A stretch of DNA of 64,000 bases from Pseudotabrizicola sp. (GCF_030684215.1 NZ_JAUXOV010000052.1:62001-126000); one strand, 5' to 3'. Positions 35,670 to 45,063 are shown, numbered from the stretch's first letter. Made by a program: numbers and translations. Notes: generated from the sequence alone by a model not told the origin.

Positions 35670-36053
35670 ATGGGGCGTGTCTTTGACGGATTGGTGGCCC
35701 TGTTTGCCGCTGCGATGGTGCACCCAGCCGCAGCGGCAGAGCTGCGCTTGCTGATGTTTGAGCAGCCTGGCTGCATCTACTGCGCCAAATGGGATGTCGA
35801 AATTGCACCACAATACCCGTTGACCGATGAAGGCAAAGCCGCGCCGCTGAGCAGGATGCATTTGCGTGACGTGGTGCCCGAAGACATCATGTTGCAGCGG
35901 CCCCCAGCCTTTACCCCGACCTTTGTTTTGCTGCACGACGGTGCCGAAACTGGCCGGATCGAAGGCTACCCGGGCGAAGATTTCTTTTGGCCATTGCTGG
36001 CGCGCCTGATCCTGGACGCGGGCGATGATGCAGCTGTTGATGCCAAGGAATGA
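35670..36053 (+). CDS. soxS: Periplasmic thioredoxin SoxS
   Basis: A small periplasmic thioredoxin of 127 residues with a signal peptide (MGRVFDGLVALFAAAM, cut near AAAAE). The redox motif is CIYC in FEQPGCIYCAKWDVEI (about 35-38), and the cis-proline motif is FTPTFVL. SoxS reductively reactivates SoxY in Paracoccus and is needed for full expression of sox genes. It begins the rightward sox operon and overlaps the open frame of soxR by ATGA at 36050-36053. Confidence 0.9.
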   Translation: MGRVFDGLVALFAAAMVHPAAAAELRLLMFEQPGCIYCAKWDVEIAPQYPLTDEGKAAPLSRMHLRDVVPEDIMLQRPPAFTPTFVLLHDGAETGRIEGYPGEDFFWPLLARLILDAGDDAAVDAKE

Positions 36054-36157
36054 CGCGATCTGACATCTTTCCTTTGGCAAATACGCGACAATGGCGGGTT
36101 TTGATTGCCCCGACCGCTGTCCCACGGCATGAAGGGGCGGGAAAGGTCACCAAGACA

Positions 36158-36499
36158 ATGCCACTGGGCGAAATGGATCAGTCAGATCAGAATGCGCCTC
36201 TGGATCTTGAGGGGCTGGTTTCAAATGCAAACGATGCAGCAACCTTTCTCAAGGCTCTTGGCCACGACGGGCGGCTGCTCATCCTTTGCCATCTGCAAAG
36301 TGGCCCCAAGAGCGTGACCGAACTTGAAAACCTGCTATCGGCGCGACAGGCTGTGGTCAGCCAGCAACTTGCCAGATTGCGGCTTGAAGGGTTGGTCAGT
36401 GCCCGGCGCGAAGGGCAGGCAATTTTCTATTCCATTCTGGACAGTCGGGTCTCCGACGTGATCGGGGTGTTGGCAAAACTGTTCTGCAAGCCGGCGTAA
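36158..36499 (+). CDS. soxR: ArsR-family repressor SoxR
   Basis: A winged-helix repressor of the sox genes. The HTH region runs from FLKALGHDGRLLILCHL to VSQQLARLRLEGLVSARREG, with recognition helix in SARQAVVSQQL. The frame is open from 36050, where an ATG overlaps the soxS stop. Residues from that longer start have no family look, and ArsR proteins are 95-120 residues, so I favour 36158 (113 residues); 36173 is also possible. Cysteines in LLILCHL and LFCKPA could sense polysulfide or thiosulfate, as in related persulfide sensors. It is in an operon with soxS and soxT. Confidence 0.85.
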   Translation: MPLGEMDQSDQNAPLDLEGLVSNANDAATFLKALGHDGRLLILCHLQSGPKSVTELENLLSARQAVVSQQLARLRLEGLVSARREGQAIFYSILDSRVSDVIGVLAKLFCKPA

Positions 36500-36559
36500 G
36501 ACCGGATAAAAGCTATTCCGCGCAGGTTGTGCCGCGCGCGGCTGAAAAGGGAGGATGCC

Positions 36560-37606
36560 ATGGAAACGCTTCCATATGGCTTGCTGGCGGCCCTTGTCGG
36601 GCTGGTTGGCGGAACGGTGCTGGGGCTGGCGGCGCGCTTGGGTGATTTCTGCACCCTCGGGGCACTGGAGGCCGCTGTTTACGGCAAAGACCAGATGCGC
36701 CTGCGGCTGTGGGGGATCGTGCTTGGCATCGCCATTCTGGGCACACAGCTTGGCGCACTTGCTGGTTGGGTCGATCTGGGCGGCACGTTCTATCATTCGA
36801 TCGTCTGGAACCCGCTTGGATCGATCTTTGGCGGATTGGTTTTCGGCTATGGCATGGCGATGGCTGGCAACTGTGGCTTTGGTGCGCTAGTGCGGTTCGG
36901 CGGGGGCGATCTGCGGTCGCTGGTCGTGGTTGTGGTGATGGGAATTTTCGGCTTTGTCGCGCTGTCAGGTCCACTGGCCCCGGCACGTATCCTGTTGTTT
37001 CCGCAACCCGATGCAACAGGTCCGCAAGGCATTGTGCATGATGTCGGCCTGTTGACCGGCCTGCCTGCAGCGGTGATCATTGTCGCCATTGGCGTTGGGT
37101 GTTTGATCTGGGCTTTGTCCTATCCGCCGATGCGCGCCGCGCCGCGTAGTTTGTTTTGGGGGGTGGCCGCCGGATTGGCGGTTGTCTGGTGCTTTGCAGC
37201 CACAACATGGGTCAGCGAATACAGCCTTGGCGCGATTGAAGTGGAAGGTCTGTCCTTTACCGCCCCCGTCGGGCGCACGCTGATCTTTTTGATGACCTCG
37301 ACGGCTGGCGGGATCACCTTTTCGGTTGGCGCGGTCGTGGGCGTCATGGCCGGGGCGTTGATCGGATCGACCGTGCGCGGGTTGTTCCGATGGGAGGCCT
37401 GCGAAGACCCGCGCGAACTGGGCCGTCAGGTCGGCGGCGCGGTCCTGATGGGCATTGGTGGCGTGGTCGCGATGGGATGTTCCGTCGGGCAGGGTGTTTC
37501 TGCCTTTGCCGCGCTGGCATGGTCTGGCCCGGTCACTTTGGCCGCAATCATCGTGGGTGCCTTGTTCGGGCTGCATCAGTTGATCAGCGGTTATCAGCCG
37601 GATTAA
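36560..37606 (+). CDS. soxT: YeeE/YedE family transporter SoxT
   Basis: A membrane protein of 348 residues with about nine helices and two homologous halves. Sulfur-handling cysteines typical of the family are in ARLGDFCTLGALE (about 32), MAGNCGFGALV (about 104) and VAMGCSVGQGVSAF (about 307). GGGAGGATGCC before the ATG at 36560 fixes the start. It follows soxR, as in the soxSRT arrangement of Pseudaminobacter. It probably passes thiosulfate or a sulfur signal across the membrane to SoxR. It belongs to the same family as 22783-23847, but the two differ in sequence. Confidence 0.87.
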   Translation: METLPYGLLAALVGLVGGTVLGLAARLGDFCTLGALEAAVYGKDQMRLRLWGIVLGIAILGTQLGALAGWVDLGGTFYHSIVWNPLGSIFGGLVFGYGMAMAGNCGFGALVRFGGGDLRSLVVVVVMGIFGFVALSGPLAPARILLFPQPDATGPQGIVHDVGLLTGLPAAVIIVAIGVGCLIWALSYPPMRAAPRSLFWGVAAGLAVVWCFAATTWVSEYSLGAIEVEGLSFTAPVGRTLIFLMTSTAGGITFSVGAVVGVMAGALIGSTVRGLFRWEACEDPRELGRQVGGAVLMGIGGVVAMGCSVGQGVSAFAALAWSGPVTLAAIIVGALFGLHQLISGYQPD

Positions 37607-37710
37607 ACGCTGCCACCGCCAATCTGTCGCTTAAAGCATTGTCGGTCGCACTCAGTCTGCGATTTGGAGTCTAAGTGCGTGTCAAGGCCCGTTGGTTTGG
37701 TCCCTTCGGT

Positions 37711-37890
37711 ATGACTTAGCCATCCAAAACCGACCGAACGATGAGCCGTTGTTCTGGCTTGCGGAGGCGTGATGCCTCGAGGAAGTATGGCCTGCCGAAG
37801 ACCCGCTACAACCGTTGCAAGCACTGGGATGATAAAAGCTGCTGCGCTACCCGTGTTTGGCCCTGTTGCTGGAGTGAGGTGGTTGTGAAG
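37711..37890 (+). pseudogene. IS5-family transposase remnant
   Basis: The frame opened by the ATG at 37741 reads GLRRRDASRKYG, LPKTRYNRCKHWDDKS, which matches the IS5-group segment 'GLxWRDAPxEYGPxKTLYNRWKRWxDKG'. About 15 codons later it reads VKRRMFGKL, like the C-terminal 'IERMFGRLKDWRR' segment. The whole catalytic middle is missing and a TAG precedes the N-terminal piece, so this is an internally deleted, dead copy. No clear terminal inverted repeats were found. The 387-base gap 37607-37993 holds nothing else I can support. Confidence 0.55.
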
Positions 37891-37993
37891 CGGCGAATGT
37901 TCGGGAAACTGGCCGTCATCGTCAGATTGTGGGTGGTGTTTCCAGTGTTGATCGAACACCTTGCCTGCGGTCTTTGTCAGATGGGGTCAGGCC

Positions 37994-39676
37994 ATGGCGT
38001 TTCAGGACGGTCACGTAAGCATACAATCCAACCTTCCGGCGCCTGTGCTTTGGCGCCGCTTAAGTGCTGGTGGTATTGTGCTTGGTGCCATCTGTTTTTG
38101 CTTCGCGCTGACGCCTTCGTTGGTGCCAAGAGAGCCTTTGGTGCAGGGCGCGCTTGGCGGTGCCGTCTTTGGCGTTGGCTATGGCATCTGGTTCTTGATG
38201 GGTCTGTTGGCCAATTGGCTTGAAGTGCGGCTGCTGTCTGGACGATCCGCGCGACTTATCGCCATTACCGCGCTAGGCGTCACAACGGTTGCCACAGCAA
38301 TTTGCCTTTGGCTAAGTACCGATTGGCAAAATTCAATCCGCAGTGCTTGGGGCTTGCCTGCAGTTGACACATGGGCGCCGTTTACAGTGCTGGCACTTTC
38401 GGCGGCAGTCTTTCTGGTGCTTTTGGTCTTTGGCCGGATGTTCTGGCTGATTTCCACGCGGTGGAGCCATAAAAGCAAATCCTTTCTCGCACCGAAACTT
38501 GCCAATCTGCTTGGTTTGTTGGCTGCACTTGCCATCTTTTCAATGCTGATCAACGGAGTTTTGCTGCGCGCATCGCTTCGGCTGATCGACTCCGCGTCGC
38601 GGGCGGCAGATGCGATCATTCCGCCAGACATGGAAATTCCGGCGGGGTATCTGAAAACCGGCAGTGCGGCGTCCCTTGTCGCGTGGGAGGATCTTGGCCG
38701 CTGGGGACGCAACTATGTGACTTCGGGACCAGACGGCGCAGCCATTGCTGCGTTTTGGGGGGCGCCTGCGCCAGACCCTATCCGGGTCTATGTCGGCCTG
38801 AACGCCGCCTATGGGCCAGCAGCGCGCGCGGCGCTTGCCTTTGAAGAACTGCGTCGGGTTGGTGGGTTCGACCGCAAGGTGCTGGTCATAGCCATGCCAA
38901 CAGGGTCTGGCTGGCTTGATCCGGGGGCGATGAACAGCCTTGAATTCATCGCACGCGGGGATGTGGCCACTGTTGCCGTGCAATACAGCTATTTGGCCAG
39001 CCCCGTCTCGGTCGTGGTTGATCCGAGACATGGTCTGGCCGAGGCGCAGGCGATGTTTGATCTGGTCTATGCCCATTGGACAGCACTGCCGCGTGATGCG
39101 CGACCAAGGCTGTATCTGCATGGCCTGTCGTTGGGGGCTTTTCTATCGCAAGAAACGGTGCCGCTGCTGGATGTGCTGGGCGATCCGATACAGGGCGCGA
39201 TGTGGGCGGGGTCACCGTTTCTGAGCGATTTCTGGAACATGGTTGTAAACCGACGTCAGCCCGACAGCCCTGCGTGGAAGCCGCGCTTTGGCAATGGATC
39301 TTTGATTCGCACTGGCAATCAAGGGGCGAGGTTTGATGCATTCCAGACGGATTGGGGCGATATGCGGCTGGTTTTTCTGCAATATGGCAGTGATCCGATC
39401 GTGTTCTTTGACTGGTCGCTGGCGTGGCGCAGGCCAGACTGGTTGACAGGTATTCGTGCGCCGGATGTGTCGCCAAAGATGCAATGGGTGCCCGTGGTTA
39501 CGCTGTTGCAGGTCGGCATGGATATGGCTGTCGCTTTGGGAGATCCGGGTTTTGGTCATGACTATATTGCGCGCCACTACATTCCGGCCTGGGCCGCAGC
39601 ATTGGCGCCGGATGGCTGGGATGATCAGACCGAGGCGCGCCTGATCGCCCATCTGGACGGCTTGCGCGCGCGCTGA
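37994..39676 (+). CDS. Membrane-anchored alpha/beta-hydrolase (Abhydrolase_9 family)
   Basis: A protein of 560 residues. The first half has about five membrane helices (from GGIVLGAICFCFAL to LLAALAIFSMLINGVLL). The second half, from about residue 250, is a cytosolic or periplasmic hydrolase domain with the nucleophile motif HGLSLGAF (about 378). This architecture is that of PF15420 plus PF10081 proteins, whose substrates are unknown; some are suspected lipases or esterases. The ATG at 37994 is chosen; the extra 11 residues to 37961 read into the transposase remnant. It is monocistronic, next to a transposase relic, so its place here may come from an insertion or deletion event. Confidence 0.8.
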   Translation: MAFQDGHVSIQSNLPAPVLWRRLSAGGIVLGAICFCFALTPSLVPREPLVQGALGGAVFGVGYGIWFLMGLLANWLEVRLLSGRSARLIAITALGVTTVATAICLWLSTDWQNSIRSAWGLPAVDTWAPFTVLALSAAVFLVLLVFGRMFWLISTRWSHKSKSFLAPKLANLLGLLAALAIFSMLINGVLLRASLRLIDSASRAADAIIPPDMEIPAGYLKTGSAASLVAWEDLGRWGRNYVTSGPDGAAIAAFWGAPAPDPIRVYVGLNAAYGPAARAALAFEELRRVGGFDRKVLVIAMPTGSGWLDPGAMNSLEFIARGDVATVAVQYSYLASPVSVVVDPRHGLAEAQAMFDLVYAHWTALPRDARPRLYLHGLSLGAFLSQETVPLLDVLGDPIQGAMWAGSPFLSDFWNMVVNRRQPDSPAWKPRFGNGSLIRTGNQGARFDAFQTDWGDMRLVFLQYGSDPIVFFDWSLAWRRPDWLTGIRAPDVSPKMQWVPVVTLLQVGMDMAVALGDPGFGHDYIARHYIPAWAAALAPDGWDDQTEARLIAHLDGLRAR

Positions 39677-39753
39677 TCCTTGGTGGTGCGTGTTCCAGTC
39701 TGCGGAAAAAGGTCACCTTGGCCCGGCCTTGGGTACAAGCAAAGGTTTTACAG

Positions 39754-42186
39754 TCAGGCGCGGATGCGCAGGCCATCGGGGTCATAAAGCGGGCGCAAGC
39801 AAAGCTTTGCCGGGTGCGCGTCGCCCGCGATGATCAGCGCATATTGTCCTGGTGTCAGCCAGTCGTCTGACACCCCGTTGTCATGCCTGACATAGCCAAA
39901 CCCAACATTGTTGCCGACGGTAAAGCCATAGCCGCCGGATGTCAGATATCCGACGGATTCGCCGTTGCGCAATATTGTCTCACGACCAAGCAGAACCGCA
40001 GCGGAGTCTGAAACAGTAAACCCGACCAGTCGCTTTTTCAGCGGTTGGTTGGCCACCTGCTCCAATGCCGCGCGGCCAATAAACGGCGTGTCGCCCTTCA
40101 TTTTGACAGCCCAGCCCAGCCCAGCCTCGAACGGAGTGTCGTTTGGCGTAATGTCTGATGACCAGGCGCGATAGCCCTTTTCCAGCCGCAAAGATTCCAG
40201 CGCACGGTAGCCCACTGGCCGCAGGGCCGGATCTGCCGCCATCAGCGCATCAAACACTGCCCCCGTCTGCGACAGCGGGATGTGCAGTTCCCACCCGAGT
40301 TCACCTACATAAGTGACCCGCAACGCCCGCACTTGTGCGCCTGCGATAGTGATCTGTCGGGCATGGCCAAACGGGAAAGCGGCGTTGCTGACATCATCTG
40401 CGGTGACACAGGCCAGAATATCGCGCGCCCGTGGCCCCATCAGCGACAGCGTGCCCCAGTCTTCGGTCACATCACGCAAATGCACGCCATCACCGGGCAG
40501 GTGGTCGGCGATCCACGCGAAATCATGGGTGCGAAAGCCGGTGCCGGTGACGATGTAGAACAGATGATCCGCCATGCGGGCGACGGTCAGATCCGCCTCG
40601 ATTCCGCCGCGCGTGTTCAAAAGCTGGGTATAGGTCAGCCGCCCCACATCCCGTGCCACCCGGTTCGCGCAAATCGCCTCAAGAGCCTCGGCCGCCTTTG
40701 GGCCGGAAAGCTCATACTTGGCAAAGCTGGATTGGTCGAACAGCCCGGCGTGGTTTCGCACATGGTCGTGTTCCTCGCCGACATGGTCAAACCAGTTCTG
40801 GCGACCCATAGAATACACATCGCCCGCCTCTACCCCTTCAGGCGCAAACCAGTTCGGGCGCTCCCATCCCAGCTTCGACCCGAACACGGCCCGATGTGCC
40901 TTTAACCGATCATACAGCGGCGAGACGATCAGTGGCCGGCCAGAATCGTATTCCTCATGCGGGAAGGCGACGGTGTAGTGCTTGCCATATGCCTCCAGCG
41001 TGCGCGTGGCGACCCAGTCGCGGTTGCGGTGCATGTCGGAAAAGCGCCGGATATCCACGGCCCACAGGTCAAGCGGTGCCTCGCCCCGCATAACCCATTC
41101 CGCCAGCACCCAGCCCGCGCCGCCACCACTGGCAATGCCAAAGGCGTTGAACCCTGCGCCTACAAACATGTTCGCACACTCTGGTGCCGGACCAAGGATG
41201 AAATTGCCATCGGGGGTAAAGCTTTCGGCCCCGTTGATCATTTGCTTGACGCCGGTTGTTTCCAGCGCCGGAATACGGGCCATGGCCTGTTCCAGATGTT
41301 GGCCGAAATGGTCAAAATCATCGTCAAACAGCCGGAATTCCCAATTGGGCGGAATGTCCCCGGTGACCCAGCCCTGCGGATTAGGCTCATAGCCGCCCAT
41401 CACCAGCCCGCCGACTTCTTCCTTGAAATAGGTGCGTCGGTCGGGGTCGCGCAGGGTGGGCGCGTCAGGGGAAAGGCCGTCGATTTTCTCGGTGATGATA
41501 TACTGATGCTTGACCGGATGCAGCGGCACCGCCACCCCCGCCATCGCGCCGATCTGGCGCGCCCACATGCCGCCGCAGTTCACCACCTTGTCACAGGCGA
41601 TCACGCCCTGATCGGTTTCGACATGGGTGATGCGGAGGCCGTCCATCACAAAGCCCGTCACTGTCACCCCTTCGACAATCCGCGCTCCATGCATCCGCGC
41701 GCCCTTCGCAAGGCATTGGGTGATGTCGGACGGGCTGGCTTGCCCATCGGTGGGCAACCAGCTTGCGCCGATCAGGTCTGATGTGTCCATCAAGGGCCAC
41801 ATCCGCTTGACCTCCTCAGGCGAGATCAGGTGCATTTCCATGCCGAAACTACCCGCCGTTGTCGCAAGCCGCCGATACTCGGTCCAGCGATCCTGCGTGG
41901 TGGCAAGCCGCAGACAACCGGTCATCTTCCACCCGGTATCCAGCCCCGTCTCTGCCGCCAGCCCTTTATACAGATCGACCGAGTATTTCAGCACCTTTGT
42001 GATACTGGCCGAAGATCGCAACTGTCCCACCAGCCCCGCTGCGTGCCAAGTGGAGCCAGAAGTGATCTTGCCCTGCTCTAGCAGCAGCACATCGGCGTTG
42101 TGGTCGCGGGCAAGATGATAGGCGGTGGAACAACCGATGATGCCACCACCGATAACAATGATCTGAGTTGCCGCTGGAAGGGTCAT
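39754..42186 (-). CDS. FAD/THF oxidoreductase of the dimethylglycine/sarcosine dehydrogenase family
   Basis: A two-module protein of 810 residues. Residues 1-380 are a DAO-type FAD domain (IIVIGGGIIGCSTAYHLA at 9-26; SGSTWHAAGLVG at about 43-54, where the histidine is the usual covalent FAD site). A linker domain follows, then a GcvT-type folate-binding domain and barrel from about 430. Such enzymes demethylate N-methylated amines and pass the methyl group to THF. It overlaps nothing but ends the operon of a betaine-type ABC transporter and a kinase, with 1 base after the kinase gene. Dimethylglycine, sarcosine or a phosphorylated N-methyl amine are all possible substrates. Confidence 0.87.
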   Translation of the reverse strand: MTLPAATQIIVIGGGIIGCSTAYHLARDHNADVLLLEQGKITSGSTWHAAGLVGQLRSSASITKVLKYSVDLYKGLAAETGLDTGWKMTGCLRLATTQDRWTEYRRLATTAGSFGMEMHLISPEEVKRMWPLMDTSDLIGASWLPTDGQASPSDITQCLAKGARMHGARIVEGVTVTGFVMDGLRITHVETDQGVIACDKVVNCGGMWARQIGAMAGVAVPLHPVKHQYIITEKIDGLSPDAPTLRDPDRRTYFKEEVGGLVMGGYEPNPQGWVTGDIPPNWEFRLFDDDFDHFGQHLEQAMARIPALETTGVKQMINGAESFTPDGNFILGPAPECANMFVGAGFNAFGIASGGGAGWVLAEWVMRGEAPLDLWAVDIRRFSDMHRNRDWVATRTLEAYGKHYTVAFPHEEYDSGRPLIVSPLYDRLKAHRAVFGSKLGWERPNWFAPEGVEAGDVYSMGRQNWFDHVGEEHDHVRNHAGLFDQSSFAKYELSGPKAAEALEAICANRVARDVGRLTYTQLLNTRGGIEADLTVARMADHLFYIVTGTGFRTHDFAWIADHLPGDGVHLRDVTEDWGTLSLMGPRARDILACVTADDVSNAAFPFGHARQITIAGAQVRALRVTYVGELGWELHIPLSQTGAVFDALMAADPALRPVGYRALESLRLEKGYRAWSSDITPNDTPFEAGLGWAVKMKGDTPFIGRAALEQVANQPLKKRLVGFTVSDSAAVLLGRETILRNGESVGYLTSGGYGFTVGNNVGFGYVRHDNGVSDDWLTPGQYALIIAGDAHPAKLCLRPLYDPDGLRIRA

Positions 42187-42187
42187 G

Positions 42188-43069
42188 TCAAAGCGTTCCG
42201 TGTGTTTGGGTGAACTGATTCAACGCAGCCTCAAGCCGCATCAGGTTATCGCGCGCATAACTGCGGTAATCCGAGCCGGGGGCGGCAAGGTGAATGTCTG
42301 ACACCATGGCCCACATCGCTTCGCGTAGCAGGCTGGCGCATTGCATGGCATCAAAGGCGCGCTGAAAGTCGACGTCGGGCGGCTGGCCAAGATAGGCCTG
42401 CAGCAGGGCCGAGGTTTCACCGGCCATCATCCCGGCATTCGAGGCAACGCCAGCAAGGTCGAACATCGCGGTGCCGAAGCCTGCGTATTCATAGTCGATC
42501 AGCCAAAGGCGGGAGCCGTCATCAAGAATGTTGGCAGGCAACAGATCGTGGTGGCCAAAGATGATCGGCAGGGGAATCTGCGCGACCTCCAGCCTGTCGG
42601 ACAGGGCCAGATAGCGCGACAAATCGGGCGCAAAGGGGCTTCCCCCTGCCGCGATGGTGCGAGCGTAATCGCGGATCACATGGAACGGCCAGAAGATATA
42701 AGGCGTGCCGGAAATGTGGTGCGCCATGCCGTCATGGAACCGCCGCAACAGGGCGCCAATCCGGTCAGGGGCGGCGCGCACATCCGCCGCTGTCCACGTC
42801 CGCGACGGGATAAACTGCACCACGCTGACACCGGGGGCGGCGTATTCCACTGCCGGGCCAAAGCCCGCCGCATGGGCGGCACGTGCTGTAGCCACCTCGC
42901 GCGCGCGATCAACATGGTGAAAGGGAAAATCGCGGCCAAAGCGGGCCACATGCTGGCCCGCGGCATCGGTCACCAGCCAGCTTTCATTCGATAGACCTCC
43001 CTCCAGCGGTGCCGCAGATAGCGTGCCGGACCAGCAGGGCAGGGCGGTGATCTGTGCAGGTGCGGTCAT
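42188..43069 (-). CDS. Choline/ethanolamine-kinase-like phosphotransferase (copy 1)
   Basis: A protein-kinase-like phosphotransferase of 293 residues. The nucleotide loop is GGLSNESWLV (about 24-33). The catalytic loop is FGHHDLLPANIL (about 185-196), of the HxDxxxxN type, and the metal-binding aspartate is in LIDYEYAGFG (about 204). These match choline kinase, ethanolamine kinase and LicA. Its start overlaps the permease stop by 4 bases and it is followed by the demethylating oxidoreductase, so its substrate is probably what the transporter brings in. A second member of the family lies at 48700-49599. Confidence 0.84.
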   Translation of the reverse strand: MTAPAQITALPCWSGTLSAAPLEGGLSNESWLVTDAAGQHVARFGRDFPFHHVDRAREVATARAAHAAGFGPAVEYAAPGVSVVQFIPSRTWTAADVRAAPDRIGALLRRFHDGMAHHISGTPYIFWPFHVIRDYARTIAAGGSPFAPDLSRYLALSDRLEVAQIPLPIIFGHHDLLPANILDDGSRLWLIDYEYAGFGTAMFDLAGVASNAGMMAGETSALLQAYLGQPPDVDFQRAFDAMQCASLLREAMWAMVSDIHLAAPGSDYRSYARDNLMRLEAALNQFTQTHGTL

Positions 43070-45063
43070 GAGTGCCCCTCTAAACCCAGCCGGGCCCGCG
43101 CACGACGGGCAGAGGCTGACAGCAGTCGGTCAGCGATGATGGCGATAAACGCAATCGCCAGCCCCGCCACCAACCCATTGCCTGGATTGGCCTTTGTCAG
43201 CGCGATATACACGTCCTGTCCCAGATCACGGGTGCCGACCAAAGCGGTGATCACCAGCATCGACAGCGCGAACATGATGGTCTGGTTCAGGCCCAGCAAA
43301 ATCTCGGGCAGCGCCAGTCGCAGGCGGATGCGGGTCAATATCTGCCAGCGTGTGCAGCCCATCGCCCGGCCCGCCTCTATCAGTCGTGGGTCCACCGATT
43401 GCAGGCCAAGGACGGTATAGCGGATGGCGGGCGCGATGGCATAGGCCACCACCGCGATCATCGCGGTGAAATCCCCTACCCGGAACAGCATCACGATCGG
43501 CATCAGATAGACAAAGCTGGGCAGGGTTTGCGCGGTGTCGATCACCACTCGGGTCACCGTCCACAGCCTGTCGCGCGTGGCGACCAGAATGCCGATGGGC
43601 AGGCCAATGGCCATCGCGATCAGGGTGGAGATGCCGCACAGATATACCGTGATCATCGCCTTTTCCCACTGCCCGGTGGCTGCAATCAGAAAGGACAGGC
43701 CCGAGGTCAGCAGCGCCAGCCGCCAGCCGCCCAGACGCCACCCTGCGATGCCCAGAAGCGCCACCACGGCCAGCCATGGCAGATCAAGCAAGAACCGCTT
43801 TACGGGCACCAGCAGCCAGACAAGAAAAAAGGTCTTCACCGCCTCCAGAGTGTCGAAAAAGGTAATGTTGATCCATTGCACCGCCGCGGCCCAGAATGGG
43901 CTGGTCGAAAGGCGGGCGCTTAGCGGATAGGTCTGCACTGCCGGGATCAACAGCCCGATGATGGCGGTGACAGCGATCAGAGCCAAGGCAGAGGCTATGT
44001 ATGGGTGACGCTGTATCAACGACCCCTGCCGCGCCATAGCCGTGCCGCGATGCGCCACCGCTTGGCTCAACCTGTCCAGAGCAATCGCGAGCGCCACGAT
44101 TGCCAGCCCCGCCTCTAGCCCTGCGCCGAAATCCAGCCGCCGCAGGGCGCCCAGCACATCAAACCCAAGGCCGCCCGCGCCGATCATTGACGCGATGATC
44201 ACCATGTTAAGAGACAGCATGATCACCTGATTGACCCCTACCATCAGCGGCTCGCGCGCAGAGGGGATCAGCACCCGCCACAGAGTTTGGCGCGGGGTGC
44301 AGCCTGTCATGCGGGCCAGATCATGCGCTTCATCGGGCACCCGCGACAGCGCCAGCGTGGTAATCCGGGTCATTGGCGGGGTGGCATAGATCAGCGTGGC
44401 AATCACCGCCGCCGTCGGGCCAAAGCCGAACAGGATCAGAACGGGCACCAGATAGGCAAAAACCGGCATGGTCTGCATCAGATCCAGCACCGGGCGCAGG
44501 GCCCGTTCAAACCGCGGATACCGCCACGCCAAGATGCCAAAGAACATCCCCCCCGCCACGCCCAAAGGCACGGCAACAAGGATAGAGGCCAGCGTGACCA
44601 TCGCACTGTGCCATTGGCCGAACACCGCGATAAAGCTAAAGCATGCCGCCATGAGCAGGGCCAACCGCGCGCCACCGGCCCAGAGCCCCAGAAGCGCCAT
44701 AATGCCGATAATCGCGATCCACGATATGGGCGGGACATATTGCACCATAACCCCGCCAGCCTGTTGTTGGACGCCATTCGCCAATAACCCCAGCGCCAGC
44801 TGATAGGGCTTGTCCACCAGTGCGGCAAAGGCGCGTGTGATGTCGGAAAAGGCAAGCGAGCCAAGGCTGGCATCTTTGACCAGCCATGTGATCGCTGCCC
44901 CGATCCAGCGCGCGGCAGGAATTTGCCATGCCTTCGGATAGTCAAAGGTCATCGGAAGCAGCGTCCGGCCCCACAGCCACAACGCAAGCGACAACACTAC
45001 CGCCACAACCCAGATCAGCCGCGCGTCCAATGGGCGCGGGGCAATCGTTGGCACCGCGGTCAT
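43066..45063 (-). CDS. Betaine/proline-type ABC permease with two fused permease domains
   Basis: A membrane protein of 665 residues, about twice the size of ProW. Two ProW-like domains lie in tandem. The first has its ATPase-coupling loop in LARMTGCTPRQTLWRVLIP (about 260); the second has EAGRAMGCTRWQILTRIRL (about 560). Each is followed by LNxxIM-rich helices and a G(A/T)GGLG or GTRDLG turn. Thirteen or more helices are expected. The two domains are clearly related but differ in sequence, so the fusion is old. It lies between the ATPase gene (overlap of 4 bases) and the kinase gene (overlap of 4 bases). Confidence 0.88.
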   Translation of the reverse strand: MTAVPTIAPRPLDARLIWVVAVVLSLALWLWGRTLLPMTFDYPKAWQIPAARWIGAAITWLVKDASLGSLAFSDITRAFAALVDKPYQLALGLLANGVQQQAGGVMVQYVPPISWIAIIGIMALLGLWAGGARLALLMAACFSFIAVFGQWHSAMVTLASILVAVPLGVAGGMFFGILAWRYPRFERALRPVLDLMQTMPVFAYLVPVLILFGFGPTAAVIATLIYATPPMTRITTLALSRVPDEAHDLARMTGCTPRQTLWRVLIPSAREPLMVGVNQVIMLSLNMVIIASMIGAGGLGFDVLGALRRLDFGAGLEAGLAIVALAIALDRLSQAVAHRGTAMARQGSLIQRHPYIASALALIAVTAIIGLLIPAVQTYPLSARLSTSPFWAAAVQWINITFFDTLEAVKTFFLVWLLVPVKRFLLDLPWLAVVALLGIAGWRLGGWRLALLTSGLSFLIAATGQWEKAMITVYLCGISTLIAMAIGLPIGILVATRDRLWTVTRVVIDTAQTLPSFVYLMPIVMLFRVGDFTAMIAVVAYAIAPAIRYTVLGLQSVDPRLIEAGRAMGCTRWQILTRIRLRLALPEILLGLNQTIMFALSMLVITALVGTRDLGQDVYIALTKANPGNGLVAGLAIAFIAIIADRLLSASARRARARLGLEGHS

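Noticed and set aside
22651-37606. An integrative island with attachment repeats from the tRNA gene to the transposase relic
   Set aside because: I found no integrase gene and no repeat of the tRNA 3' end near the right border, and the cluster matches the vertical gene order of the family. Only a weak suggestion remains.
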